Under the pieces are notes generated by a model. That model was not told the DNA's origin and did not search any database. It saw only the letters and a list, made by a program, of their open reading frames with translations. DNA of 5,822 nt from Alcanivorax sp. (GTDB lineage Bacteria > Pseudomonadota > Gammaproteobacteria > Pseudomonadales > Alcanivoracaceae): assembly GCA_007135015.1 (NCBI GenBank), contig SLJS01000332.1, positions 1-5,822 on the forward strand, written 5' to 3'. Every line of letters starts with the position of its first letter. The first letter of the stretch is position 1. Of the stretch, positions 1 to 5,724 are shown piece by piece. The position numbers and the translations under genes are program-made.

Positions 1-8
1 CCGCGGCC

Positions 9-32
9 CGTAGCCGCGCCCCTTCGGGGCGC
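9..32 (-). repeat. Short palindromic repeat fragment, related to the repeat at the window end
   Basis: A heptamer CGTAGCC (9-15; GGCTACG on the minus strand) directly abuts the 17-nt palindrome GCGCCCCTTCGGGGCGC (16-32). The palindrome is a 7-bp GC stem with a 3-nt loop. The same 17-mer recurs at 5600-5616 and 5747-5763, there followed on the plus strand by GGCTGCG and GGCTACG heptamers, so this copy lies in the opposite orientation. It begins one nucleotide after the stop codon of the small minus-strand gene, so it could also act as a 3' hairpin for that transcript. It lacks a T-tract and is not a canonical intrinsic terminator. The repeat may extend beyond position 1. Confidence 0.7.
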
Positions 33-33
33 T

Positions 34-324
34 TCAACGATTCCAGAGTTTCATGGCCGCGGCAAAAAAGGCGATGCCGAAGCCGGTGAATACGCCGAGC
101 ATCACCGAGAAGGTCCCCGGGTGACTGTCGAAGCTGATCACCTCCCCCTGCTGGACGCGGCCGATCACCGGCATCTGGGTGCTGGAAATGTTGAGCTCGC
201 CGGTGAAAAGCATCAGGGACGCCAGCAGGGCCATGACCCCGCCGAGAAAGAGACAGATCAGGACCTGACCGTTCAAATCGGTACTCCCGGTTACTGCGAC
301 AGGCACCCAAGATACTCCCTGCAC
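34..324 (-). CDS. Small two-helix membrane protein of unknown function
   Basis: I do not recognise this 96-residue protein. It shows two hydrophobic segments, residues about 20-41 (QVLICLFLGGVMALLASLML) and about 73-91 (SVMLGVFTGFGIAFFAAAM). Between them is a polar stretch of about 30 residues (GELNISSTQMPVIGRVQQGE and onward), and the tail is short and basic (KLWNR). This fits a small inner-membrane hairpin protein; no catalytic motif is visible. Codons favour G/C at the third position, which supports real coding. The start is uncertain. The GTG at 324 has only a weak upstream AGG. GTG at 306 has GGGAG 8 nt upstream, and TTG at 276 has another GGGAG 7 nt upstream. The TTG start gives an 80-residue protein beginning just before the first helix. 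The gene is divergent from the efflux operon and no functional link is evident. Confidence 0.68.
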   Translation of the reverse strand: MQGVSWVPVAVTGSTDLNGQVLICLFLGGVMALLASLMLFTGELNISSTQMPVIGRVQQGEVISFDSHPGTFSVMLGVFTGFGIAFFAAAMKLWNR

Positions 325-357
325 ATCGGCCTGTAAAAAGAAGCCGCAACCCGGGAT

Positions 358-383
358 TGCCCTAATTGACTGAGATCAGGGCA
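358..383. repeat. Inverted repeat TGCCCT-N14-AGGGCA in the divergent intergenic region
   Basis: TGCCCT (358-363) and AGGGCA (378-383) are exact 6-bp inverted arms around a 14-nt spacer. It lies 34 nt upstream of the outermost GTG start of the small minus-strand gene, a position compatible with a regulator binding site. With arms this short in a GC-rich genome it could be chance. Confidence 0.25.
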
Positions 384-417
384 TTTTCATTGTTCGGCAG
401 GCTTTTACATTTTTCTG

Positions 418-446
418 TTGCCCGGGCAGTGAATCGGGTTCAAAAT
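418..446 (+). promoter_or_regulatory. Weak sigma-70-like promoter candidate for the efflux operon
   Basis: TTGCCC (418-423) matches 4 of 6 positions of the -35 consensus. It is followed after exactly 17 nt by CAAAAT (441-446), also 4 of 6 for the -10 box. Initiation would fall near 453, giving a leader of about 90 nt before the regulator that contains the dyad at 490-509. The intergenic stretch around it is relatively AT-rich (TTTTACATTTTTCTG at 403-417). No better promoter was found on the plus strand, and no convincing one on the minus strand. Confidence 0.25.
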
Positions 447-489
447 CCGGATTCTATTCAAAGCGTGTCGCAAAAGGATCCTGGAATAC

Positions 490-509
490 CCGCAGCAGCG
501 CTCCTGCGG
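490..509. promoter_or_regulatory. Candidate operator for the TetR-family regulator (20-bp dyad)
   Basis: CCGCAGCAGCGCTCCTGCGG reads almost the same on both strands: 18 of 20 positions are symmetric, with a single C/C mismatch pair at 496/503. The arms are CCGCAG and CTGCGG, and the centre AGCGCT is itself palindromic. Size and symmetry fit the sites bound by TetR-family dimers, and it ends 33 nt before the regulator's ATG. Assignment as the operator is inferred from symmetry and position. It could instead act as an RNA hairpin in the leader. Confidence 0.5.
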
Positions 510-529
510 TGATCGCGACACTCTCTTTC

Positions 530-533
530 AGGA
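530..533 (+). promoter_or_regulatory. Ribosome binding site that decides the regulator start
   Basis: AGGA lies 9 nt before the ATG at 543 but only 3 nt before the in-frame GTG at 537. The spacing therefore favours the ATG, making the protein two residues shorter than the longest reading. Confidence 0.55.
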
Positions 534-542
534 CGGGTGGCC

Positions 543-1298
543 ATGGGCACGAAAGAACGGCGCGAACGCGAGCGCGCGGCCCGGGAGCAGCGCTTTCTCC
601 AGGCGGCACGCACCCAGATCCGCGAGCAGGGGCTGCTGGCGTTGCAGATGGCGCCGGTGGCCCGTGCCTGTGATTACGCCACTGGCACGCTCTATCAGCA
701 CTTCGCCTCCAAGGAGGATCTTCTGCTGGCGTTGTGTGCCGAGCAGGCGGCGAAGCGGGTGGAGATCCTGCTGCGCGCTGGCCGCTGGGAGGCGAACTCC
801 CGGGACCGGATGTTCGCGCTGGTTACCGGGGACATGCTCTTTGCCCTGGCCAGTCCGGATCATTTCCGGCTTACCCAGTATGTATTCACCGAGGTGGTCT
901 GGCGGGCCGCCTCCGAGTGCCGGCGCCAGGCGGTGCTGGACGCCCATGAGCCCATCGGGGCGCTGGTCGGCGGCATCGTCCATGACGCCATCTCCTGCGG
1001 GGATCTGGATGCACGGGGGCGTGCGCCGCTGGAGCTGGCCATTGGCCAGTGGTCCATGACCATCGGTATGCACACCCTGGTCCATGCCGAGGGGGTGCTG
1101 GAGTTCTTTCATCTGCATGAGCCCTATCCCATGTTGCTGCGCCATGTGCAGCTTCATCTCAACGGACTGGGCTGGAAACCGCTGCTGGATCCCTTTGACG
1201 AACAGCGGCTCCAGGAAAAGATCGATCAGGTCTGCGCGACGCTCTATCCGGATCTCGAGCGCGCCGGGCCCGTAACCATTGCCGGAACCGGGGACTGA
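543..1298 (+). CDS. TetR/AcrR-family transcriptional regulator of the efflux operon
   Basis: This is a 251-residue DNA-binding regulator, probably a repressor that leaves its operator on binding a small molecule. After a strongly basic N-terminal arm (residues about 4-17, KERRERERAAREQR), the TetR domain runs from about 18 to 65. It has the first helix (FLQAARTQIREQG) and a helix-turn-helix at about 33-54 ending in the family hallmark ATGTLYQHFASKEDL (46-60). The rest, rich in hydrophobic and aromatic residues, should be the helical ligand-binding and dimerisation domain; its ligand cannot be read from sequence. Length is at the long end for the family. The ATG at 543 is preferred to GTG 537 on ribosome-site spacing. 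It is the first gene of the operon, 6 nt before the adaptor, and a 20-bp dyad sits just upstream, so autoregulation together with the pump genes is likely. Confidence 0.93.
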   Translation: MGTKERRERERAAREQRFLQAARTQIREQGLLALQMAPVARACDYATGTLYQHFASKEDLLLALCAEQAAKRVEILLRAGRWEANSRDRMFALVTGDMLFALASPDHFRLTQYVFTEVVWRAASECRRQAVLDAHEPIGALVGGIVHDAISCGDLDARGRAPLELAIGQWSMTIGMHTLVHAEGVLEFFHLHEPYPMLLRHVQLHLNGLGWKPLLDPFDEQRLQEKIDQVCATLYPDLERAGPVTIAGTGD

Positions 1299-1304
1299 AC
1301 TGCC

Positions 1305-2432
1305 ATGAACAAGCGCATGAAAATAATGCTGGCCGCCGTGGCCGGTGTTGCCGTTATCGTCTTCGCCGTTCGCTTCATCAACAGCTACATGATGGATCAG
1401 TTTTTCGCCGGCATGCGCGAGACGGCGACGGTCGTTTCCGTCACCGAGGCGCAGGAGATGGAATGGGAGCGTTTCATCCCCGCCGTGGGCAGCGCCCGGG
1501 CGATCCAGGGCACGCAGTTGAGTCTGCAGGCGCCGGGCACGGTTTCGGAAATCCTGTTCAATTCCGGTGACACCGTTGAAGAAGGTACCGTTCTGCTGCG
1601 CCTGGACGCGCGCGTGGACCGTGCCGAGCTGGGTTCGTTGCAGGCCTCGGCGGAGCTGGCGCGCCTGGAACGTGATCGCGCGCAACGCCTGCGGGACCAG
1701 GGCAGTATTTCCCAGTCGGAACTCGATCGCGCGCGCAGCGAAGCCGAGCAGGCCGAGGCACAGGTGCAGGCCCAGGCCGAGCGGGTGGAGCAGAAGACCT
1801 TGCGCGCGCCCTTTGACGGGCGACTGGGGATTCGTCAGGTGGATACGGGCGAATATCTGCAGCCTGGCCAGCCCGTGGTCGGGCTGCAGAAGCTGGCGCC
1901 CATCTATGGCGAGTTCAGCCTGCCGGAGCAGCGCCTTGCCGAGCTGGACAAGGGCTATCCGGTGCAGGCGAGCGTGGACGTCTGGCGGGACCGTGTCTTC
2001 GAGGGCGAGATCACGGCCATCGAGCCCTCGGTGCGCGAAGGTTCCCGCAACTTCCGCATACAGGCCGCCTTCGATAATGAAGAGGAGCTGTTGCGCCCGG
2101 GCATGTTCATGCGTTTTCGCGTGCAGCTTCCCGGCGAAGACCGGGTGCTGGCGATTCCCCAGACCGCGGTGAGCTTCAATCCCTACGGCAACTCCGTGTG
2201 GCGGGTGGTCGAGACGGAAAATGACCAGGGCGAAGCGCGCAAGGTGGTCGAGCGCCGGCTGATCCAGACCGGCGAGCGCCGCGGTGACTTCATTGTCGTG
2301 CGCGATGGGCTGGAGCCGGGCGAGCGCATCGTCAGCTCCGGGCTGACCAGGTTGTCCGCGGGCGAGGTAGTGGAAATCGACAACGAAGGCGCGCCCGAGC
2401 CCGAACTTGATCCTCGGCCCCGTACCCGCTGA
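1305..2432 (+). CDS. RND efflux periplasmic adaptor subunit (membrane fusion protein, HlyD/AcrA type)
   Basis: This 375-residue adaptor bridges the inner-membrane pump and an outer-membrane channel. Residues about 6-24 form one N-terminal membrane segment with no lipobox cysteine, so it is probably held by an uncleaved anchor and not by lipid. The lipoyl halves are at about 71-101 (LSLQAPGTVSEILFNSGDTV) and 165-196 (TLRAPFDGRLGIRQVDTGE). Between them is the coiled-coil hairpin, about 103-163, rich in Ala, Glu, Gln and Arg. The beta-barrel domain spans about 200-275 (including LRPGMFMRFRV) and the membrane-proximal domain about 280-358. At the hairpin tip, R125, L129 and S136 reproduce the R-x3-L-x6-S motif of AcrA-like adaptors that contact TolC. 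The C-terminal tail is acidic then basic. The gene starts 6 nt after the regulator; a GGGGA inside the regulator's end (1290-1294) is the likely ribosome site. Substrate is unknown. Confidence 0.95.
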   Translation: MNKRMKIMLAAVAGVAVIVFAVRFINSYMMDQFFAGMRETATVVSVTEAQEMEWERFIPAVGSARAIQGTQLSLQAPGTVSEILFNSGDTVEEGTVLLRLDARVDRAELGSLQASAELARLERDRAQRLRDQGSISQSELDRARSEAEQAEAQVQAQAERVEQKTLRAPFDGRLGIRQVDTGEYLQPGQPVVGLQKLAPIYGEFSLPEQRLAELDKGYPVQASVDVWRDRVFEGEITAIEPSVREGSRNFRIQAAFDNEEELLRPGMFMRFRVQLPGEDRVLAIPQTAVSFNPYGNSVWRVVETENDQGEARKVVERRLIQTGERRGDFIVVRDGLEPGERIVSSGLTRLSAGEVVEIDNEGAPEPELDPRPRTR

Positions 2433-2449
2433 GTGGAGGCCCGGCAGCG

Positions 2450-5400
2450 ATGAAGTTTACCGACATATTCATACACAAACCGGTGCTGGCCAGTGTGGTC
2501 AGTCTGCTGATCCTGCTGCTCGGCATGCGCGCGGCGATGGACCTTCCGGTACGTCAGTATCCGGAAATGCAGAACGCCATGATCATGGTGAACACGCCCT
2601 ATGTGGGCGCCGACGCCGACCTCATACAGGGTTTTATCACCACGCCGCTGGAGCGCGAGATCGCCAGCGCCGAGGGCATCGACTACATCGTCTCCAGCAG
2701 CCAGTCCGGTTTTTCCAGCATCCAGGCATTCCTGGATCTTGATGCCAACCCGGCCGAGGTGCTCACCCAGATCTCCGGGCAGGTGGAGAAGATGCGCGGC
2801 GAGCTTCCCGCCGAAGCGGAAGACCCCATTGTGGACATCGCCGAGGGCGAGCAGCTGCACGCCATGTACATGGCGTTTTCCAGCGACATTCTCCAGGACA
2901 ACCAGATCACCGATTACCTGATCCGGGTGGTCGAGCCCATCCTGTCGACCGTTCCCGGTGTGCAGGAAGCCGAGATTCTCGGCGCGCGCACCTTTGCCAC
3001 CCGCATCTGGCTCCAGCCCGATCGCATGAACGCGCTCAATGTCAGTGCCTCGGATGTACACGCCGCGCTGCAGGCCAACAATGTGCTTTCCGCCACCGGG
3101 GGCACCCGCGGCAATCTGGTTACCGTGGATCTGTCGGCGCGTACCGATCTGCAGGACCCGGAAGAGTTCAAGGACCTGGTGGTGCGTGAAGACGACGGCG
3201 ATATCGTGCGCATCAGTGACCTCGCCGAGGTGGAGCTCGGCGCCGAGAACTACACCACCAGCGTAAGCTTCGGAGAAAAGTCCGCGACCTTTATCGGTAT
3301 CGAGGTGGCGCCGGATGCCAACAGCCTGGACGTGCTGGCCGCCGTGCGTGATTCCTGGGACACGGAGATCATCCCGGAACTGCCCGAGGGCATGGAAGGC
3401 GACATTCCCTACGACTCCAGCGAATACATCCAGGGCGCAATCAACGAGGTGCTGTTCACCATTGTGCTGGCGGTGGTGATCGTGATGCTGGTGATCTACG
3501 GGTTCATCGGTTCGGCAAGATCCGTGCTGATTCCCTCGGTGGCCATGCCGCTGTCGCTGGTGGGCACCATGTTCTTCATCATGATGCTGGGCTTCTCGCT
3601 GAACCTGCTCACCCTGCTGGCCATGGTGCTGGCCATCGGCATTGTGGTGGATGACGCCATTATCGTGCTGGAGAACATTCACCGGCATATTGAAAACGGC
3701 ATGACGCCCTTCGATGCGGCGATACGCGGCGGGCGCGAACTCGCCTGGCCCATTGTGGCCATGAGTACCGTGGTGGCCGCCGTGTATATACCCATCGGTT
3801 TTGTTGGCGGCCTGACCGGCACCCTGTTCGTGGAATTCGCCTTCACCATGGCTTCGGCGGTGATTCTCTCCGGCGTGGTGGCGCTGACGCTCTCGCCCAT
3901 GCTCTGCTCGAAGCTGCTCAAGGCCCATGGCGAGGGAGACCGCCCGCGGCTGGAAGTCTGGCTGGACGAGAAGTTTGCCAACCTCAAGGAACGCTACCAC
4001 CGTGCGTTGCATGGCGCGCTGGATGAGCGCCATGTGGTGGGGGTTTTCGGCGCGATTGTACTGGTCTCCTGCTACTTCCTGTTTATCGGCTCCAACCAGG
4101 AGCTGGCGCCGGAGGAGGACCAGGGCTTCATGATGGCCATGATCGAGTCGGACCCTTACGCCACCATGGATTATTTTCGTACCCAGTCGGACCGGCTGCT
4201 CAGGCAGGCCATGGCCATCGAGGAAGTGGACCAGATGTTCGTGGTCCACGGCGGCCTGCAGCCCGGTGGCGGCGAGTCCACGCGGGAAGGGTTCGCCGGT
4301 CTGGCGCTCAAGCCCTGGGCAGACCGCGATCGCAGCACCATGAAGGTGCTTTACGAAGACATCATGCCCAATCGTCTGCTGGACGTGCCCGGGCTTCGGG
4401 TTTCGGTATTTCAGCCACCGCCGCTTCCCACCGGCGGGCAGGGCATGCCCGTGGAGTTCATCATTGCCGGCACGCAACCGATCGAGCGCGCCCAGGAGTA
4501 CGTGGAGGAGATTCTGCAGCGCGCGCGCCAAAGCGGCCGCTTCTTCTTCATCAACTCCGATCTGCATGTGGACATGCCGCGGGTGGACATCAATGTGGAC
4601 CGGGAGAAGGCAGCGTTGCTGGGAGTGGACATGGCTGCACTGAGCCGTGATCTTGGCGCCATGCTTGCCGGCGGTTATGTAAACCGGTTCTCCTTCGATA
4701 ACCGCGCCTATGAAGTCATCCCCCAGGTGCAGCGTATCGACCGGCTGAATCCAGAGCAGATCCTGGAACTGCGCACGCGCACCCGCAGTGGTGAACTGAT
4801 ACCGATTTCCACCTTCGCCACCCTGGAGGAGACGGTTCAGGCCCGCTCGCTCAACCGCTTCCAGCAGCTCAACGCGGTGACGCTTTCCGGTGCACCCATG
4901 TTCGGTGTCAGCCTGGGCGAGGCGCTGCAGGTACTGGAGGAAGCCGCCGAGGATGTACTGCCGCCCGGCTACCGGATCGACTATGCCGGCGAGTCGCGCC
5001 AGTTTGTCGCCGAAGGCGCGGAGCTGCTTATTACGTTCTTCTTCGCGCTGATGGTGATCTATCTGGTGCTGGCCGCACAGTTCGAATCCTGGCGGGATCC
5101 GTTGATCATGATGGTGGCGGTGCCCATGTCGATCTGCGGGGCATTGCTGTTCACCAACATGGGTGCGACCACGTTGAACATCTACAGCCAGGTGGGGCTG
5201 GTCACCCTGATCGGGGTGATCTCCAAGCACGGCATCCTGATGGTGGAGTTTGCCAACAAGCTCCAGGAAGCCGGAATGAGCAAGCGCGCGGCAATCGAGC
5301 ATGCCTCGTCCATTCGCCTGCGCCCGATCCTGATGACCACCTTCTCGCTGGTGCTGGCGGTGATTCCGCTGATGCTCTCCACCGGCCCCGGCGCCGGCGC

Positions 5401-5548
5401 GCGCTTTTCCATGGGCCTGATCATCGCCACGGGCATGACCATCGGTACCCTGTTTACGCTTTTCGTGTTGCCGGCGATCTATCTTTACATTGCGAAGGAT
5501 CGCGGCCACACCGGCGAGGAATACGACGAGTCCTCAGCACCGGGCTGA
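2450..5548 (+). CDS. RND efflux permease, HAE-1 family (AcrB-like inner-membrane pump)
   Basis: This 1032-residue proton/drug antiporter works as a trimer in the inner membrane, taking substrates from the periplasm or outer leaflet and passing them to the channel. The length is typical of HAE-1 pumps. TM1 is at about 10-28 and is followed by a large periplasmic porter loop (to about 332). TM2-TM6 span about 333-485, TM7 about 529-547, the second periplasmic loop about 548-855, and TM8-TM12 about 856-1011. Key residues are present: D401 and D402 in GIVVDDAIIVLEN (AcrB D407/D408), K926 in GVISKHGILMVEF (K940), and R956 and T963 in RLRPILMT (R971/T978). Other family marks are VRQYP near 34-38, the TTPLE loop at 64-68 and a glycine-rich switch-loop segment at about 601-609. 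GGAGG (2435-2439) lies 10 nt before the ATG, and the gap to the adaptor is 17 nt. The pump looks intact and functional. Antibiotic, dye, bile-type or solvent substrates are all possible; none can be chosen from sequence. Confidence 0.97.
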   Translation: MKFTDIFIHKPVLASVVSLLILLLGMRAAMDLPVRQYPEMQNAMIMVNTPYVGADADLIQGFITTPLEREIASAEGIDYIVSSSQSGFSSIQAFLDLDANPAEVLTQISGQVEKMRGELPAEAEDPIVDIAEGEQLHAMYMAFSSDILQDNQITDYLIRVVEPILSTVPGVQEAEILGARTFATRIWLQPDRMNALNVSASDVHAALQANNVLSATGGTRGNLVTVDLSARTDLQDPEEFKDLVVREDDGDIVRISDLAEVELGAENYTTSVSFGEKSATFIGIEVAPDANSLDVLAAVRDSWDTEIIPELPEGMEGDIPYDSSEYIQGAINEVLFTIVLAVVIVMLVIYGFIGSARSVLIPSVAMPLSLVGTMFFIMMLGFSLNLLTLLAMVLAIGIVVDDAIIVLENIHRHIENGMTPFDAAIRGGRELAWPIVAMSTVVAAVYIPIGFVGGLTGTLFVEFAFTMASAVILSGVVALTLSPMLCSKLLKAHGEGDRPRLEVWLDEKFANLKERYHRALHGALDERHVVGVFGAIVLVSCYFLFIGSNQELAPEEDQGFMMAMIESDPYATMDYFRTQSDRLLRQAMAIEEVDQMFVVHGGLQPGGGESTREGFAGLALKPWADRDRSTMKVLYEDIMPNRLLDVPGLRVSVFQPPPLPTGGQGMPVEFIIAGTQPIERAQEYVEEILQRARQSGRFFFINSDLHVDMPRVDINVDREKAALLGVDMAALSRDLGAMLAGGYVNRFSFDNRAYEVIPQVQRIDRLNPEQILELRTRTRSGELIPISTFATLEETVQARSLNRFQQLNAVTLSGAPMFGVSLGEALQVLEEAAEDVLPPGYRIDYAGESRQFVAEGAELLITFFFALMVIYLVLAAQFESWRDPLIMMVAVPMSICGALLFTNMGATTLNIYSQVGLVTLIGVISKHGILMVEFANKLQEAGMSKRAAIEHASSIRLRPILMTTFSLVLAVIPLMLSTGPGAGARFSMGLIIATGMTIGTLFTLFVLPAIYLYIAKDRGHTGEEYDESSAPG

Positions 5549-5555
5549 ACGAGGG

Positions 5556-5585
5556 CCTCCGGCAGTCCGAAACGCTTGCTGGAGG
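5556..5585 (+). terminator. Hairpin just after the permease stop codon (weak terminator or 3' stabiliser)
   Basis: CCTCCGGCAG (5556-5565) can pair along its full length with TTGCTGGAGG (5576-5585), giving 10 pairs of which two are G-U, around a 10-nt loop. It begins 8 nt after the permease stop. Only ATT then CCC follows, so there is no proper U-tract; termination may be inefficient or Rho-assisted, or the hairpin may simply protect the mRNA 3' end. The right arm lies inside the downstream repeat. Confidence 0.45.
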
Positions 5586-5599
5586 ATTCCCTCTCCCGG

Positions 5600-5616
5600 G
5601 CGCCCCTTCGGGGCGC
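5600..5616. repeat. 17-nt palindrome A, copy in unit 1
   Basis: GCGCCCCTTCGGGGCGC forms a 7-bp all-GC stem with a TTC triloop. It is identical to 16-32 and 5747-5763. Confidence 0.8.
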
Positions 5617-5651
5617 GGCTGCGGGCTACGGGCTACGAGCTTCGGGATTGC
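5617..5651 (+). repeat. Degenerate heptamer tandem tract (GGCTACG)x5
   Basis: Five consecutive 7-mers read GGCTGCG, GGCTACG, GGCTACG, AGCTTCG, GGATTGC. The middle two match exactly and the others drift. The tract links palindrome A to palindrome B and is repeated unchanged at 5764-5798. The tract length, 35 nt, is an exact multiple of seven. Confidence 0.7.
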
Positions 5652-5666
5652 GCGGCTTCGCCGCGC
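5650..5666. repeat. 17-nt palindrome B, copy in unit 1
   Basis: GCGCGGCTTCGCCGCGC forms a 7-bp GC stem with the same TTC triloop as palindrome A. TTTCCCCTC follows directly. A second identical copy is at 5797-5813. Confidence 0.8.
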
Positions 5667-5670
5667 TTTC

Positions 5671-5683
5671 CCCTCCGAGAGGG
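5671..5683. repeat. Small hairpin CCCTC-CGA-GAGGG
   Basis: A 5-bp stem with a 3-nt loop. Its right arm also belongs to GAGAGGGA, which can pair instead with TCCCTCTC at 5588-5595 or with the similar TCCCCTCTC at 5734-5742, so alternative folds compete. Confidence 0.55.
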
Positions 5684-5685
5684 AC

Positions 5686-5706
5686 CTGCAGGAGCACTGC
5701 TCGCAG
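5686..5706. repeat. REP-like hairpin in the linker between the repeat copies
   Basis: CTGC (5686-5689) plus GAGC (5692-5695) pair with GCTC (5699-5702) plus GCAG (5703-5706), leaving a 2-nt AG bulge and an ACT loop. A bulged short stem of this kind is typical of REP-like sequences. Confidence 0.5.
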
Positions 5707-5711
5707 CGCGT

Positions 5712-5724
5712 AAGGCACGGCCTT
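5712..5724. repeat. Small hairpin AAGGC-ACG-GCCTT
   Basis: A perfect 5-bp stem with a 3-nt loop spans the junction between the linker and the second repeat copy. Confidence 0.5.

Larger units (their letters stand above)
5575..5721 (+). repeat. Intergenic palindromic repeat, full 147-bp unit
   Basis: The first 101 nt (5575-5675) recur at 5722-5822 with only two differences (A5586/G5733 and T5588/C5735), giving a period of 147 bp. The unit is a chain of compact hairpins: 5600-5616, 5650-5666, 5671-5683, 5686-5706 and 5712-5724. TCCCTCTC (5588-5595) and GAGAGGGA (5677-5684) form exact 8-bp terminal inverted repeats around a 97-nt core. There is no open reading frame of substance. This organisation resembles REP/BIME-type elements, which sit just downstream of genes, more than an insertion sequence. 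Confidence 0.8.

Noticed and set aside
16..32. Canonical Rho-independent terminator for the minus-strand gene
   Set aside because: The GC stem is strong, but the minus-strand sequence after it is GGCTACGGGCC with no T-tract.
121..336. A 71-codon plus-strand open frame opposite the small membrane protein
   Set aside because: Its composition (His, Asp and Gln rich, no hydrophobic core) looks like a shadow frame, whereas the minus-strand reading gives two clean membrane helices.
537..542. GTG at 537 as the regulator's start codon
   Set aside because: The only ribosome-site match, AGGA at 530-533, would be just 3 nt away, while the ATG at 543 has a 9-nt spacing.
528..1685. A 385-codon minus-strand open frame over the regulator and adaptor
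   Set aside because: It is antisense to two well-supported genes, has low-complexity Gly/His/Gln/Arg composition and no recognisable motif.
2183..5509. A very long open frame (1108 codons) on the minus strand opposite the permease and the adaptor's end
   Set aside because: Its product is rich in His, Gly, Gln and Arg with no domain or membrane pattern, the usual result of reading antisense to a GC-rich gene. The plus-strand permease has full family motifs.
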